Assembly (NCBI RefSeq): GCF_033597815.2
Contig: NZ_CP166245.1
Span: 558,001-622,000, forward strand
Source: Staphylococcus sp. KG4-3
Lineage (GTDB): Bacteria; Bacillota; Bacilli; Staphylococcales; Staphylococcaceae
Direction: 5' to 3'
DNA: 64,000 nt
The notes under the pieces were generated by a model that saw nothing but the letters and a program-made list of their open reading frames with translations, was not told the origin of the DNA and searched no databases. The translations under genes and the position numbers were made by a program. Shown here piece by piece: positions 8,679 through 17,976 of this stretch (the stretch's first letter is position 1; each line of letters opens with the position of its first letter).

Positions 8679-9514
8679 TGGATTTAGCAAGTAAATATTT
8701 TAATACCGCAGATTGGCGTTATATAGATCATTCTTCGGGTTTGGCGCCTATGCAGTCATTTGCATTTGATGATACATTTTCTGAAAGTGTAGGGAAAGAT
8801 TTATCATGTAGTGTTGTTCGCACATGGGTACATCAACATACTGTAATATTAGGTATTCATGATTCAAGGTTACCTTATTTGCAAGATGGTATACGTTATC
8901 TTACTGAAGAGCGTGGTTATAATGCTATTGTTAGAAACTCGGGCGGACTAGGTGTGGTCTTAGATCAAGGTGTGCTGAACATATCATTGATTTTTAAAGG
9001 GAAACATGACATAACGATTGATGAAGCTTTTTCAGTAATGTATTTATTAATTGCTAAAATGTTTGAAGATGAAGATGTTGAAATAGCGACACATGAAATC
9101 GAAAGGTCATATTGTCCAGGTAAATTTGACTTGAGCATTAATGGTAAAAAGTTTGCTGGTATTTCGCAAAGACGCGTTCGTGGTGGTATTGCAGTTCAAG
9201 TTTACCTTTGTGTAGAAGGTGATGGCAGTGAAAGAGCTGAGATGATGCAGTCCTTTTATGAACGTGCATTAAAAGATGGCGAAACCAAATTCACTTATCC
9301 AAATATTGAACCATCTTGTATGGCGTCTTTAGAAACGCTATTAAATAAGAAGATAACAGTCCAAGATGTGATGTTCCAATTGTTGTATGCAATCAAAGAT
9401 TTAGGCGGACGCTTGAACATGGAGCCAATAACTGATGAGGAATGGCAATTATATGAAGGTTATTTTGAAAAAATGATAGAGCGTAACGCTAAAATCAATC
9501 AAACAATGAATTAG
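8678..9514 (+). CDS. lipL: lipoyl/octanoyl transferase LipL (LplA family)
   Basis: 278 residues of the biotin/lipoate protein ligase A family. In S. aureus the protein encoded beside pta is LipL, the amidotransferase that moves lipoyl or octanoyl groups from GcvH to E2 subunits. Cys146 in SYCPGKFDLSINGKKFAGI corresponds to the acyl-carrying cysteine of B. subtilis LipL. VRNSGGLGVVLDQGVLN is the substrate-binding motif. The start ATG overlaps the pta stop. The pairing fits: both serve acetyl-CoA metabolism, because lipoylated dehydrogenases feed it. Confidence 0.9.
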   Translation: MDLASKYFNTADWRYIDHSSGLAPMQSFAFDDTFSESVGKDLSCSVVRTWVHQHTVILGIHDSRLPYLQDGIRYLTEERGYNAIVRNSGGLGVVLDQGVLNISLIFKGKHDITIDEAFSVMYLLIAKMFEDEDVEIATHEIERSYCPGKFDLSINGKKFAGISQRRVRGGIAVQVYLCVEGDGSERAEMMQSFYERALKDGETKFTYPNIEPSCMASLETLLNKKITVQDVMFQLLYAIKDLGGRLNMEPITDEEWQLYEGYFEKMIERNAKINQTMN

Positions 9515-9521
9515 ATTAGAG

Positions 9522-9572
9522 TAAGGCTAGTATGGGTACTTGAAGATTAAGTATACATACTAGTCTTTTTTT
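9522..9572 (+). terminator. terminator of pta-lipL
   Basis: AGGCTAGTATG (9524-9534) pairs with CATACTAGTCT (9555-9565), followed by a run of seven T. Confidence 0.85.
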
Positions 9573-10129
9573 ATTTTGTTAAATTAAATAAGATTTATAG
9601 CAATAGGTTTTTAAATCTGTTGAATTATAGAAATGAAATAAGTAATATAGTGAAAGTATGGTTTAAAAACTAATAATTAATAAATTTGGCCATTTTCAAT
9701 GTAAGTTTTTGAATATATGGCCTAGGCGTTTTATAATGAGTAAGTATGAACATGAATTAGCATCTGGTATTAATTTTTGCGATGGTTGTTTATAGGTCTC
9801 TATCATAATGTAAGAAGGTGTAGTTTATAGAATTTGATAAACTATGACCAGAGTCGTATGGCATTATATAGAATTTGTGAGATAATATAAAATGATGTTT
9901 GCAAAAATAATGAAAATGTTTAATGCTAATGAGATTTTAGCTAAATTTAAAAATTGCATACTTAAATACGCCTTCTTTTTCATTTTCATAGAATGAAAAC
10001 AGAAGATTTCCTTGGAAATATGATTTAAATGATGAATGCATTTTTATGGGTAAATGAATAGAAGCCTGAACTGTACAAATAAGTACATATAAATACAATT
10101 TAAAGAAAATACTAAAGGTGATTGAAAAT
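9573..10129. other. long AT-rich gap before the mevalonate operon
   Basis: About 560 nt without a supported gene. It contains GGCCAT/ATGGCC copies about 30 nt apart near 9690-9722. It must hold the promoter of mvaK1-mvaD-mvaK2. The minus-strand ORF crossing into mvaK1 has no ribosome-binding site and lies antisense to a real gene, so I dismiss it. Confidence 0.5.
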
Positions 10130-11053
10130 ATGGCACAACAAGGATACGGGGAAGCGAATGGTAAGGTAATATTAATTGGTGAACATGCTGTAACATTTGG
10201 TGAACCAGCAATTGCAATTCCATTCACGACTGGTAAAGTAAAAGCAACAATTGAATCTTTGAAGGAAACAAGTGTTTCTTTTATCAAAAGTGAAGTATTT
10301 GAAGGTGAATTAAGCAAGGCACCTGAACATTTAAAAGCAGTAATTACAAGATTTATTGAAAAATATAGTATTAAAACGCCTATAAAAGTATCGATTGATA
10401 CAAACTTACCACCTTCTAGAGGATTAGGTTCTAGTGCTGCTATGGCAGTGGCTTTTGTGCGTGCAAGTTTTGATTATCTTAAAAAACCGTTATCTGATGC
10501 ACTGTTAATTGAAGAAGCGAATTGGGCTGAGCGCATTGCACACGGTAAACCAAGCGGTATTGATACACAAACTATTGTTTCCAATAAGCCTGTGTGGTTT
10601 CAACAAGGACAAGTACAAAACTTAAAACCATTAGATTTAAATGGCTATATGGTTGTTATCGACACAGGTGTTCGTGGTTCTACGAAACAAGCAGTAGAAG
10701 ATGTGCATAATTTATGTAAGGAAGATCGTAAATATCTGCAAAATGTAAAGCATATTGGTAAACTTGTACATGAAGCAAGTGAATCAATTGAACACCATGA
10801 TTTCGAACAATTAGCCTCTGTATTTAATTTATGCCAAGAGAATTTGAGAACATTAACTGTAAGTCATGAGAAGATTGAAGAAATATTACAAGTAAGTAAG
10901 CAACAAGGTGCTATTGCCGGTAAGTTAACTGGTGGTGGTAGAGGTGGTAGTATGATTGTACTAGCTACTGATTTAGAAATAGCAGAGAACATCGTTAAAT
11001 GTGCAACAGATTTAGGTGCACATCATACATGGATTGAATACTTAGGAGGGTAA
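10130..11053 (+). CDS. mvaK1: mevalonate kinase
   Basis: GHMP kinase that phosphorylates mevalonate, the first of three ATP-dependent steps leading to isopentenyl diphosphate. The 307-residue product shows the N-terminal KVILIGEHAVTFGEPAI motif, the phosphate loop PPSRGLGSSAAM (94-105) and C-terminal KLTGGGRGGSM. I start it at MAQQGYGEAN because AAAGGTGA lies about 9 nt upstream; a GTG four codons earlier overlaps that site. It overlaps mvaD by one base. The three genes supply isoprenoids for menaquinone and undecaprenyl phosphate, the latter being the carrier used by the tar genes later in the window. Confidence 0.96.
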   Translation: MAQQGYGEANGKVILIGEHAVTFGEPAIAIPFTTGKVKATIESLKETSVSFIKSEVFEGELSKAPEHLKAVITRFIEKYSIKTPIKVSIDTNLPPSRGLGSSAAMAVAFVRASFDYLKKPLSDALLIEEANWAERIAHGKPSGIDTQTIVSNKPVWFQQGQVQNLKPLDLNGYMVVIDTGVRGSTKQAVEDVHNLCKEDRKYLQNVKHIGKLVHEASESIEHHDFEQLASVFNLCQENLRTLTVSHEKIEEILQVSKQQGAIAGKLTGGGRGGSMIVLATDLEIAENIVKCATDLGAHHTWIEYLGG

Positions 11054-12042
11054 TGAGGTTGGTCAATAGTGGTAAAGCACGTGCGCATACAAACATTGCA
11101 CTGATTAAATATTGGGGGAAGGCTGACGAAACTTATATCATTCCGATGAATAATAGTCTTTCTGTAACATTAGACCGTTTTTATACTGAAACAAAAGTTA
11201 CTTTTGATGAGAGTTATGCCAAAGATACGCTTATTTTAAATGGTGGAGTGGTTGAAGAAAATGAGGCCGTTAAGATAAGTAAATTTATGGATATCGTCAG
11301 AGAATTAGGTGGAACATCTGCGCATGCGTATATTGAAAGTGAGAATTATGTACCAACTGCAGCAGGACTTGCTTCTTCAGCAAGTGCGTATGCCGCATTA
11401 GCAGCTGCGTGTGACAAGGCTTTAAATCTTGGATTAACGGGTAAAGCCTTATCTAGGTTAGCTCGTAGAGGTTCTGGATCAGCATCAAGAAGTATCTACG
11501 GTGGCTTTGTAGAATGGGAAAAAGGTCATGATGATGAAACATCATACAGTTTTCCTGTTGAAGCAGACAATTGGGAAAATGACTTAGCAATGATATTCGT
11601 AGTAATCAACAATAAATCTAAAAAAGTATCTAGCCGTGCTGGTATGTCACTAACACGTGATACATCTCGATTTTATCAATATTGGTTGGATCATGTAGAT
11701 GAAGATATAACAGCAGTTAAGCATGCAATAAACCAAAAAGACTTTAAGCAATTAGGTGAAGTTATAGAGGCAAATGGTTTACGTATGCATGCAACGAACT
11801 TAGGAGCACAACCACCATTTACGTATATGGTAGATGATAGTTATCTTGTAATGGATATTGTACACCAATGTCGAGAAGCGGGTTATCCGTGCTACTTTAC
11901 AATGGATGCTGGACCTAATGTGAAAATTTTAGTTGAAAAGAAAAATCAACAAGCAGTGATGGATGCCTTATATAAATCATTTGACGAAACACAAATCATT
12001 GCGAGTGATATTATAAGCACAGGCGTTGAAATTATTGAGTAA
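11053..12042 (+). CDS. mvaD: diphosphomevalonate decarboxylase
   Basis: Third kinase-like step: ATP-dependent decarboxylation of mevalonate diphosphate to isopentenyl diphosphate. The 329-residue length is typical. HTNIALIKYWGK (12-23) and the phosphate loop around TAAGLASSASAYA (102-114) are diagnostic, and TMDAGPN near the C-terminus closes the active site. AGGAGGG, at the end of mvaK1, precedes the ATG and implies coupled translation. Gene order K1-D-K2 is as in other staphylococci. Confidence 0.97.
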   Translation: MRLVNSGKARAHTNIALIKYWGKADETYIIPMNNSLSVTLDRFYTETKVTFDESYAKDTLILNGGVVEENEAVKISKFMDIVRELGGTSAHAYIESENYVPTAAGLASSASAYAALAAACDKALNLGLTGKALSRLARRGSGSASRSIYGGFVEWEKGHDDETSYSFPVEADNWENDLAMIFVVINNKSKKVSSRAGMSLTRDTSRFYQYWLDHVDEDITAVKHAINQKDFKQLGEVIEANGLRMHATNLGAQPPFTYMVDDSYLVMDIVHQCREAGYPCYFTMDAGPNVKILVEKKNQQAVMDALYKSFDETQIIASDIISTGVEIIE

Positions 12043-12054
12043 GGAAGAGATAAA

Positions 12055-13131
12055 ATGATTCAAGTCAAAGCACCAGGTAAGCTATATATTGCAGGTGAAT
12101 ATGCTGTTACTGAACCTGGATATAAATCTGTATTAATTGCAGTAGATCGATTTGTAACAGCTACTATTGAAGATTCTAGTGTTTCTCAAGGCACAATACA
12201 TTCAAAAACATTACACCATGAACCTGTGACTTTCCAAAGACGTGAAGATAGAATTGTTGTTTCAGATGTACATGCTGCTAAACAATTGAAGTATGTCATT
12301 ACTGCGATTGAAGTGTTTGAGCAGTATGTTCGTAGTAACAATATCAGTTTGAAGCATTTTAATTTAACGATAGATAGTAATCTAGACGATGCGAATGGTC
12401 ATAAGTATGGGCTAGGGTCTAGTGCAGCTGTGCTCGTTTCAGTTGTAAAAGTATTAAATGAATTTTATGAGACACATTTATCCAACCTATATATATATAA
12501 ATTAGCCGTGATTGCTAATATGAAGTTACAAAGCTTAAGTTCATGTGGAGATATTGCTGTAAGTATTTATACAGGGTGGCTAGCGTATAGTACATTTGAT
12601 CATGAGTGGGTTTCACAACAAATAGAGGATACTTCTGTCAACGAAGTACTAAATAAAAACTGGCCTGGTCTACATATTGAACCATTACAGCCTCCTGAAA
12701 ACATGGAGGTGCTAATTGGTTGGACAGGATCTCCCGCGTCATCACATCATCTTGTTAGTGAAGTTAAACGCTTAAAATCAGATCCCACATTTTATGGTAA
12801 ATTCTTAGAACGCTCACATTTATGCGTAGAAAAACTGATTCACGCCTTCAAAACAAACCACATTAAAGGCGTACAGCAAATGATTCGTACAAACCGTGAG
12901 ATTATTCAATCGATGGATAAAGAGGCAACGATTGATATTGAGACAGCGCACTTGAAAGTTTTATGCTCTGTAGCCGAAAAATACGGTGGTGCAGCTAAGA
13001 CATCAGGCGCAGGCGGCGGTGATTGTGGTATTACAATTATCGATAATAAAGTGAAGAAAAAATTAATTTATCAAGAATGGTTAGACAATGAAGTGAAACC
13101 ACTTGAATTTAATATTTATCATGGTCAATAA
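12055..13131 (+). CDS. mvaK2: phosphomevalonate kinase
   Basis: GHMP kinase converting mevalonate 5-phosphate to the diphosphate. The 358 residues start VKAPGKLYIAGEYAVTEPG, have the phosphate loop KYGLGSSAAVLV (117-128) and end with KTSGAGGGDCGI, the third GHMP motif. A Shine-Dalgarno site (AAGGAAGAG) sits in the 12-nt gap after mvaD. A terminator follows, so the operon ends here. Confidence 0.96.
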   Translation: MIQVKAPGKLYIAGEYAVTEPGYKSVLIAVDRFVTATIEDSSVSQGTIHSKTLHHEPVTFQRREDRIVVSDVHAAKQLKYVITAIEVFEQYVRSNNISLKHFNLTIDSNLDDANGHKYGLGSSAAVLVSVVKVLNEFYETHLSNLYIYKLAVIANMKLQSLSSCGDIAVSIYTGWLAYSTFDHEWVSQQIEDTSVNEVLNKNWPGLHIEPLQPPENMEVLIGWTGSPASSHHLVSEVKRLKSDPTFYGKFLERSHLCVEKLIHAFKTNHIKGVQQMIRTNREIIQSMDKEATIDIETAHLKVLCSVAEKYGGAAKTSGAGGGDCGITIIDNKVKKKLIYQEWLDNEVKPLEFNIYHGQ

Positions 13132-13151
13132 ATAATGAATACTAAGGTGAA

Positions 13152-13196
13152 TGCAGTATTTTAATCCGAATACGAGGATTAAAGTGCTGTTTTTTT
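13152..13196 (+). terminator. terminator of the mevalonate operon
   Basis: An imperfect stem of about 15 bp has TTTAATCC (13160-13167) facing GGATTAAA (13176-13183), flanked by GCAGTA and GTGCTGT, followed by seven T. Confidence 0.8.
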
Positions 13197-13366
13197 AATA
13201 AATAGAATCAAGAATTTGTAATTTAGGAGATATATTTATAATTGCTGCTTTATTAAAAGATTGGAAAATTTACCTTTTGATGGAAATAAAATCATTCAAG
13301 GGTACATTATGTCAGAATCAGGTTATTATATTGAACTTATAAATATTTAAGCATATCATCATTTTA

Positions 13367-13380
13367 AGAAAGCGCTTCCA
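13367..13380 (+). promoter_or_regulatory. cre-like site upstream of the PTS gene
   Basis: AGAAAGCGCTTCCA differs from the symmetrical CcpA site TGAAAGCGCTTTCA at two positions. It lies just before the EIIBC start, where CcpA could block transcription when a preferred sugar is present. Confidence 0.55.
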
Positions 13381-13404
13381 AGTTGTATGAAAAGGATGAT
13401 GATT

Positions 13405-15015
13405 ATGAATATTGGACGAAACATTGGCAATGCAATACGTAGGTTCGGTGGAGCGATGATAGTACCTGTGTTATTGTTCCCATTTTTCGGTATTATTATT
13501 GGAATTGCGACACTTTTCAAAAATGAAGCTATTATGGGAGGGCTCGCCAATCCTGATGGTTTATGGTTTCAAATATGGTCATTAATTGAAAACGGAGGAT
13601 GGACTGTATTTGAAAATATAGAACTCATTTTTGTAATTGGATTACCTATTTCATTAGCGAAAAAATCAGCAGGACATGCAGTGATGTCTTCTGTAGTTAC
13701 TTATATGATGTTTAATTATTTTATTAATGGCATATTAACGACGTGGGGACCTGCTTTTGGCGTTAACTTTAAAGAGAATGTTGACGATGCGACAGGACTG
13801 ACAGAATTAGTAGGTATTAAAACCTTAGATACTAATATTATTGGTGCTTTAATTATCTCGGGTATCGCAATATGGTTACATAACCGTTATTATGATAAGA
13901 AATTGCCTGAATCATTAGGTATATTCCAGGGGTCACCCTTTGTAGTTATGCTTGCATTCTTTTGTATGATTCCAATTGCATTTTTAACAAGTTGGGGGTG
14001 GCCGATTGTTCAAGGTTGGATTGCGTCGTTACAAGTCTTTCTTGCTTCATCAAGTTATGTTGGCGTGTGGTTATTTCACTTCTTAGAAAGGATATTGATA
14101 CCAACAGGTTTACATCATTTTATCTATACACCATTTGAGTATGGTCCAGCTGTTGTAGATGGTGGTATTAAATCATATTGGATATCACATCTTACTGAAT
14201 ATTCTGAGACAACTAAATCATTGAAAGATATATTCCCTGGTGGTGGATTCTTATTACAAGGTAACACAAAAATATTTGGTTCAATTGGCATAGCGCTGGC
14301 GATATATTCCACAGCTAAACCTCATAAAAAGAAAGAGGTAGGTGCACTATTATTGGCAGCCACATTGACTGCTGTTTTTGCAGGAATTACCGAACCATTA
14401 GAATTTACATTCATATTTATAGCACCTTTCTTATTCTTGATACATGCTATTTTAGGTGCAACAATGGTTACAATTATGCATGCATTTGGCTTAGTTGGAA
14501 ATTTAGGTGGCGGTTTTATTGAAATAGCAGCAACCAATTGGATTCCTTTATTTGGAACACATTGGGGCACCTATTTAGCTCAATTTGTAATAGGTATTAT
14601 TTTTATCTTTATTTATTATTACTTGTTTAGGTTTATAATTTTGAAGTTTGATATTCCAATGCCTGGTAGAGAAAAAGATGACAATAAAGATACTAAACTA
14701 TATACAAAAAAAGACTACCGTGAAAATAAAAAACAAGATTCGCTTTCTGATAGTTATAGTGAATATCAAATGAAAGCAGATGTATATATAGAAGGGTTAG
14801 GTGGTGCAGATAATATAGTTGATGTTACTAATTGTGCCACAAGACTACGAGTGACTGTAAATGATCCTGAAAAGGTAGCAGCAGATAATTATTTTAAAGC
14901 AGAAGGCGGGGCCCATGGTCTTGTTAAAAGTGGTAAAAATATTCAAGTTATTGTTGGACTTTCGGTTTCACAAGTAAGAGAAGAAGTGGAACAAATTTTA
15001 AACAAATTAAGTTAG
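13405..15015 (+). CDS. PTS transporter EIIBC, glucose/alpha-glucoside (GlvC/AglA-like) family
   Basis: A fused EIIC-EIIB phosphotransferase transporter, 536 residues from the preferred start. EIIC (about 1-410) has some ten hydrophobic segments and the GITEPLEF motif of the glucose superfamily. A charged linker (about 425-455) leads to the EIIB domain, whose phosphorylated cysteine is in NCATRLRVTV (about Cys477). There is no EIIA domain, so it would use a separate glucose-type EIIA. I start at MNIGRN because AAAAGGAT lies 9 nt upstream; ATGs at 13387-13399 overlap that site. The sequence resembles arbutin/alpha-glucoside EIIBC proteins; the true substrate is unknown. A cre-like site precedes it, and no phospho-glucosidase lies nearby. 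Confidence 0.88.
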   Translation: MNIGRNIGNAIRRFGGAMIVPVLLFPFFGIIIGIATLFKNEAIMGGLANPDGLWFQIWSLIENGGWTVFENIELIFVIGLPISLAKKSAGHAVMSSVVTYMMFNYFINGILTTWGPAFGVNFKENVDDATGLTELVGIKTLDTNIIGALIISGIAIWLHNRYYDKKLPESLGIFQGSPFVVMLAFFCMIPIAFLTSWGWPIVQGWIASLQVFLASSSYVGVWLFHFLERILIPTGLHHFIYTPFEYGPAVVDGGIKSYWISHLTEYSETTKSLKDIFPGGGFLLQGNTKIFGSIGIALAIYSTAKPHKKKEVGALLLAATLTAVFAGITEPLEFTFIFIAPFLFLIHAILGATMVTIMHAFGLVGNLGGGFIEIAATNWIPLFGTHWGTYLAQFVIGIIFIFIYYYLFRFIILKFDIPMPGREKDDNKDTKLYTKKDYRENKKQDSLSDSYSEYQMKADVYIEGLGGADNIVDVTNCATRLRVTVNDPEKVAADNYFKAEGGAHGLVKSGKNIQVIVGLSVSQVREEVEQILNKLS

Positions 15016-15035
15016 CCTTGTTAATATTTTAAATT

Positions 15036-15095
15036 AGTGGGGCAGTGTAGAAAGTAAAACATGAGATGAGTTTTCAAACAACGCCCCACTTTTTA
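15036..15095. terminator. terminator between convergent EIIBC and rpiR-type genes
   Basis: AGTGGGGC (15036-15043) pairs with GCCCCACT (15083-15090), followed by TTTTTA. The loop is about 39 nt. It sits between convergent genes but the T-run favours the plus strand. Confidence 0.7.
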
Positions 15096-15166
15096 TCGAT
15101 ATAGCGTATATAATGACTTATTTGAAATTTTGTAGTAATAAAAACAGACGTGGATGTACATGAAAA

Positions 15167-15916
15167 CTAACTATTAATTTTATAATTATGATAAGTTCTT
15201 GCTATAAAATCAAATACCACATAATAAGGTGTGAAACTGTAGTATTCTGTATTATTAAAAAATTGAATAGGTGCACTATTAACGTAAATATTAAATGCAG
15301 CATGTTTAGCAATATAGTTATCGTGCAAAGTCGTAATTGACACGTAAAGTAGTTCGCGGGCCTTGATGAGTTGAATAGGCTCTATTAAATTTTTAGTTTC
15401 TCCTGATAATGATATAACAAAAAGTAAATCATCATAGGACATTTGGTTTATAGCTAAACGTAATTCCGTTTCATCGTTAATAACAATAGCTCTTTTAGAA
15501 ATAGATAGCATATGTCTTTGAGCTTCACGAGCTACGTTTTGTTGCGCCATACCTGTGCCAAAGATATAGATGAATGGAGCAGCTTCAATTAATTCATTAA
15601 GTGGTTGATAGTCAAACATTTCAAGATGTTCAACAGTCCTTTGAACATCTTCAACAATTGTATCTGCATCCGTGAATTGCGTAGGTGATGTGTTTGTATC
15701 CATTTTCAAGTAAAACTTGAAATTACTATAACCTTCAAATCCCATTTTTTTAACTAACCTATGAATCGTAGAGATAGATGTGTGTGTAAGTTTACTTAAA
15801 TCATGGATTTTCATGTTCGAAATTTGATCAATGTTTTGTCTGATAATATTGATAATATGTAAATCATTTTCTGTTAGTTGTTCAAAATGTTTATTAATAA
15901 GATGATCTAGTACCAT
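15167..15916 (-). CDS. RpiR-family transcriptional regulator
   Basis: 249 residues. An N-terminal helix-turn-helix (about 20-75, including HTSISTIHRLVKKMGFEGYSNFKFYL) is followed by a sugar-isomerase (SIS) domain (about 105-240) with FGTGMAQQNVAREAQRHM and LLFVISLSGETKNLI, which would bind a phosphosugar. I start at MVLDHLINK, with AGGTGG 11 nt upstream; a GTG five codons earlier overlaps that site. It is convergent with the EIIBC gene and divergent from the four-gene oxidoreductase operon, so both are its natural targets. The likely inducer is the phosphorylated sugar delivered by the PTS (inference). Confidence 0.9.
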   Translation of the reverse strand: MVLDHLINKHFEQLTENDLHIINIIRQNIDQISNMKIHDLSKLTHTSISTIHRLVKKMGFEGYSNFKFYLKMDTNTSPTQFTDADTIVEDVQRTVEHLEMFDYQPLNELIEAAPFIYIFGTGMAQQNVAREAQRHMLSISKRAIVINDETELRLAINQMSYDDLLFVISLSGETKNLIEPIQLIKARELLYVSITTLHDNYIAKHAAFNIYVNSAPIQFFNNTEYYSFTPYYVVFDFIARTYHNYKINS

Positions 15917-15940
15917 ATAAAAAGATTCCACCTATCCATT

Positions 15941-15952
15941 GGAAAAATTTCC
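15941..15952. promoter_or_regulatory. possible RpiR operator
   Basis: GGAAA and TTTCC flank two bases, forming a small dyad in the divergent region between the RpiR-type regulator and the oxidoreductase operon. A looser dyad (GAATTTTG...ATATTC) follows. The operator role is an inference from position. Confidence 0.35.
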
Positions 15953-16034
15953 GAATTTTGAAAATATATTCTAATGTTAATATATAAATTCTAAATACGT
16001 CAAACTTATTGGTGTTTTTAATTTTTTATTCTAC

Positions 16035-16040
16035 TATAAT
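16035..16040 (+). promoter_or_regulatory. predicted -10 of the oxidoreductase operon
   Basis: A perfect TATAAT stands about 100 nt before the first gene. No -35 of normal spacing is obvious, which would fit a promoter needing activation, but this is weak. The cre-like site lies about 50 nt downstream. Confidence 0.35.
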
Positions 16041-16091
16041 TTTAAAGGAGTTAAAGTAAAAAAGAAGACTTAAATATTTTTTTGTATTTTA

Positions 16092-16107
16092 TTGTAAGCG
16101 TTTTCTT
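16092..16107 (+). promoter_or_regulatory. cre-like CcpA site upstream of the oxidoreductase operon
   Basis: TTGTAAGCGTTTTCTT matches the 16-base consensus WTGNNARCGNWWWCAW at 15 positions. It lies about 30 nt upstream of the first start codon, downstream of the predicted -10, a usual place for catabolite repression by roadblock. Confidence 0.75.
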
Positions 16108-16136
16108 TTAGAAAGTTCAAAAATTAAGGAGATGAG

Positions 16137-17222
16137 ATGATGACAGTTAAAGTTGGTGTTATTGGTTGTGGAGGTATAGCAAATGGTAAACATTTACCAA
16201 GTTTAGCAAAAATTTCGGAGGTATCAATGATTGCCTTTTGTGATATAGATAAAACAAAAGCTGAAGCAGCGGCAAAGCGCTATGGTGATAAAAATGCAAC
16301 AGTGTATGAAGATTACATTGAATTATTAAAAGATAATTCGATTGAAGTTATTCATGTTTGTACACCGAATAATACGCATCAAGAGATTACTGTAGCAGCA
16401 TTAAATGCAAACAAGCATGTGATGTGTGAAAAACCTATGGCTAAAACTTCTGAAGAAGCACAATTAATGATTGATGCTGCAGTGCACAACAATAAAAAGT
16501 TAACTATTGGTTATCAAAATAGATTTCGTGCTGATAGTCAATATTTACGAAAAGTAACGCAACGTGGGGATCTAGGAGATATATATTTTAGTAAGGCTCA
16601 TGCTATTCGAAGACGTGCAGTACCAACATGGGGTGTTTTTCTAGATGAAGAGAAACAGGGAGGCGGCCCGTTAATTGATATAGGAACACATGCGTTAGAT
16701 CTCACATTATGGATGATGGATAATTATGAGCCTGAATCCGTGATGGGTTCTACATTTCATAAATTAGGTAAACAAGCGAATGCAGCTAATGCTTGGGGTT
16801 CTTGGGATCCAAATAAATTCACGGTAGAAGACTCTGCATTTGGATTTATCAAGATGAAGAACGGGGCCACAATTATATTAGAATCAAGTTGGGCGCTTAA
16901 TTCTTTAGACGTTGATGAAGCTAAATGTTCATTGTCAGGTACTGACGGTGGCGCTGACATGAAAAATGGCTTACGTATACACGGTGAAGACTTAAAAACA
17001 CTGTATACTTCTGAAATTGAATTAGAAAATGCTGGTGTTGATTTTTATGAAGGTGAAAAGATAGATGAAGCAGAAGAAGAAGCGAGAGCTTGGATAAATA
17101 GTATTACTCACAACTTAGAACCCGTGGTTAAACCTAAAGAAGCGTTTGTTGTAACTCAGATATTAGAAGCTATATACGAATCAGCTAAAACAGGACAAGC
17201 TGTTTATTTAAATGATAAATAA
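16137..17222 (+). CDS. Gfo/Idh/MocA family sugar oxidoreductase (first paralogue)
   Basis: NAD(P)-dependent dehydrogenase of the Gfo/Idh/MocA family, 361 residues. The N-terminal Rossmann fold has VGVIGCGGIANGKHLPSL. EKP (98-100) carries the catalytic Lys99, and GGGPLIDIGTHALDL supplies Asp181 and His185, the other catalytic residues. It heads a four-gene operon with 18-25 nt gaps, followed by a ThuA-like protein, a second oxidoreductase and a TIM-barrel isomerase. In rhizobial ThuAB the partner dehydrogenase oxidises the C3 hydroxyl of a disaccharide; a similar role is inferred here. AAGGAGATGAG lies upstream; the start may be the ATG at 16137 or 16140. Confidence 0.88.
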   Translation: MMTVKVGVIGCGGIANGKHLPSLAKISEVSMIAFCDIDKTKAEAAAKRYGDKNATVYEDYIELLKDNSIEVIHVCTPNNTHQEITVAALNANKHVMCEKPMAKTSEEAQLMIDAAVHNNKKLTIGYQNRFRADSQYLRKVTQRGDLGDIYFSKAHAIRRRAVPTWGVFLDEEKQGGGPLIDIGTHALDLTLWMMDNYEPESVMGSTFHKLGKQANAANAWGSWDPNKFTVEDSAFGFIKMKNGATIILESSWALNSLDVDEAKCSLSGTDGGADMKNGLRIHGEDLKTLYTSEIELENAGVDFYEGEKIDEAEEEARAWINSITHNLEPVVKPKEAFVVTQILEAIYESAKTGQAVYLNDK

Positions 17223-17240
17223 AGCTTATGGAGGTATTTT

Positions 17241-17957
17241 ATGAATATTACAATATGGAATGAATTTAGACATGAACAAGAAAATGAAGATGTACAGGCT
17301 GTTTATCCAAACGGTATACATCATGTAATAGCATCATTTTTAACAGATGATCATATTGTGACTACAGCAACATTAGATGAACCTCAACATGGTTTAACAG
17401 ATGATGTGTTAGCACAAACAGATGTACTTATTTGGTGGGGGCATAAAGTACATGAAGAAGTTGATGAAGAAGTGGTAGAAAAAGTGAAACAAAAAGTATT
17501 AGAAGGTATGGGGTTAGTTGTATTACATTCAGGACATTTTTCAAAAATTTTCAAGAGTTTAATGGGCACATCATGTGACCTTAAATGGCGAGAGGCAGAT
17601 GAAAAAGAACGTCTTTGGGTTGTTGATCCCACGCATCCTATCACTGAAGGAATTGATTCATATTTTGAACTTGAAAAAGAAGAAATGTACGGAGAACATT
17701 TCGATATACCGTCACCAGACGAAACAGTTTTCATCAGTTGGTTTGAAGGTGGAGAAGTCTTTAGAAGTGGAGTGACTTTTAAAAGAGGTAATGGAAAAAT
17801 ATTTTACTTTAGACCGGGCCATGAAAGCTATCCTACTTATTACAATGTAAATGTGCAAAAGGTTATTAAGAATGCTGTGAAGTGGGCATTTAACAATAAT
17901 ACGCCAAGACATCAATATGGAAACGCGCAACCATTAGAAGAAATATCAAAAAAATAA
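17241..17957 (+). CDS. ThuA-like family protein
   Basis: 238 residues of the ThuA family, a class I glutamine-amidotransferase-like fold without the usual Cys nucleophile. Visible motifs are LIWWGHKVH (63-71), [12 protein letters not shown] (93-104) and [15 protein letters not shown] (188-202). Several histidines (68, 71, 96, 99, 194) are likely active-site or metal residues. In rhizobia ThuA acts with the ThuB dehydrogenase in trehalose/maltitol breakdown through 3-keto intermediates. Lying between two Gfo/Idh/MocA genes it probably acts on their keto product. Ribosome-binding site GGAGG. Confidence 0.85.
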   Translation: MNITIWNEFRHEQENEDVQAVYPNGIHHVIASFLTDDHIVTTATLDEPQHGLTDDVLAQTDVLIWWGHKVHEEVDEEVVEKVKQKVLEGMGLVVLHSGHFSKIFKSLMGTSCDLKWREADEKERLWVVDPTHPITEGIDSYFELEKEEMYGEHFDIPSPDETVFISWFEGGEVFRSGVTFKRGNGKIFYFRPGHESYPTYYNVNVQKVIKNAVKWAFNNNTPRHQYGNAQPLEEISKK

Positions 17958-17976
17958 TGTTGGGAGTTGTTTGCTT

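Noticed and set aside
9937..10317. Minus-strand ORF of 126 aa across the mvaK1 start
   Set aside because: It lacks a ribosome-binding site, is antisense to the conserved N-terminus of mevalonate kinase and has no recognisable family.
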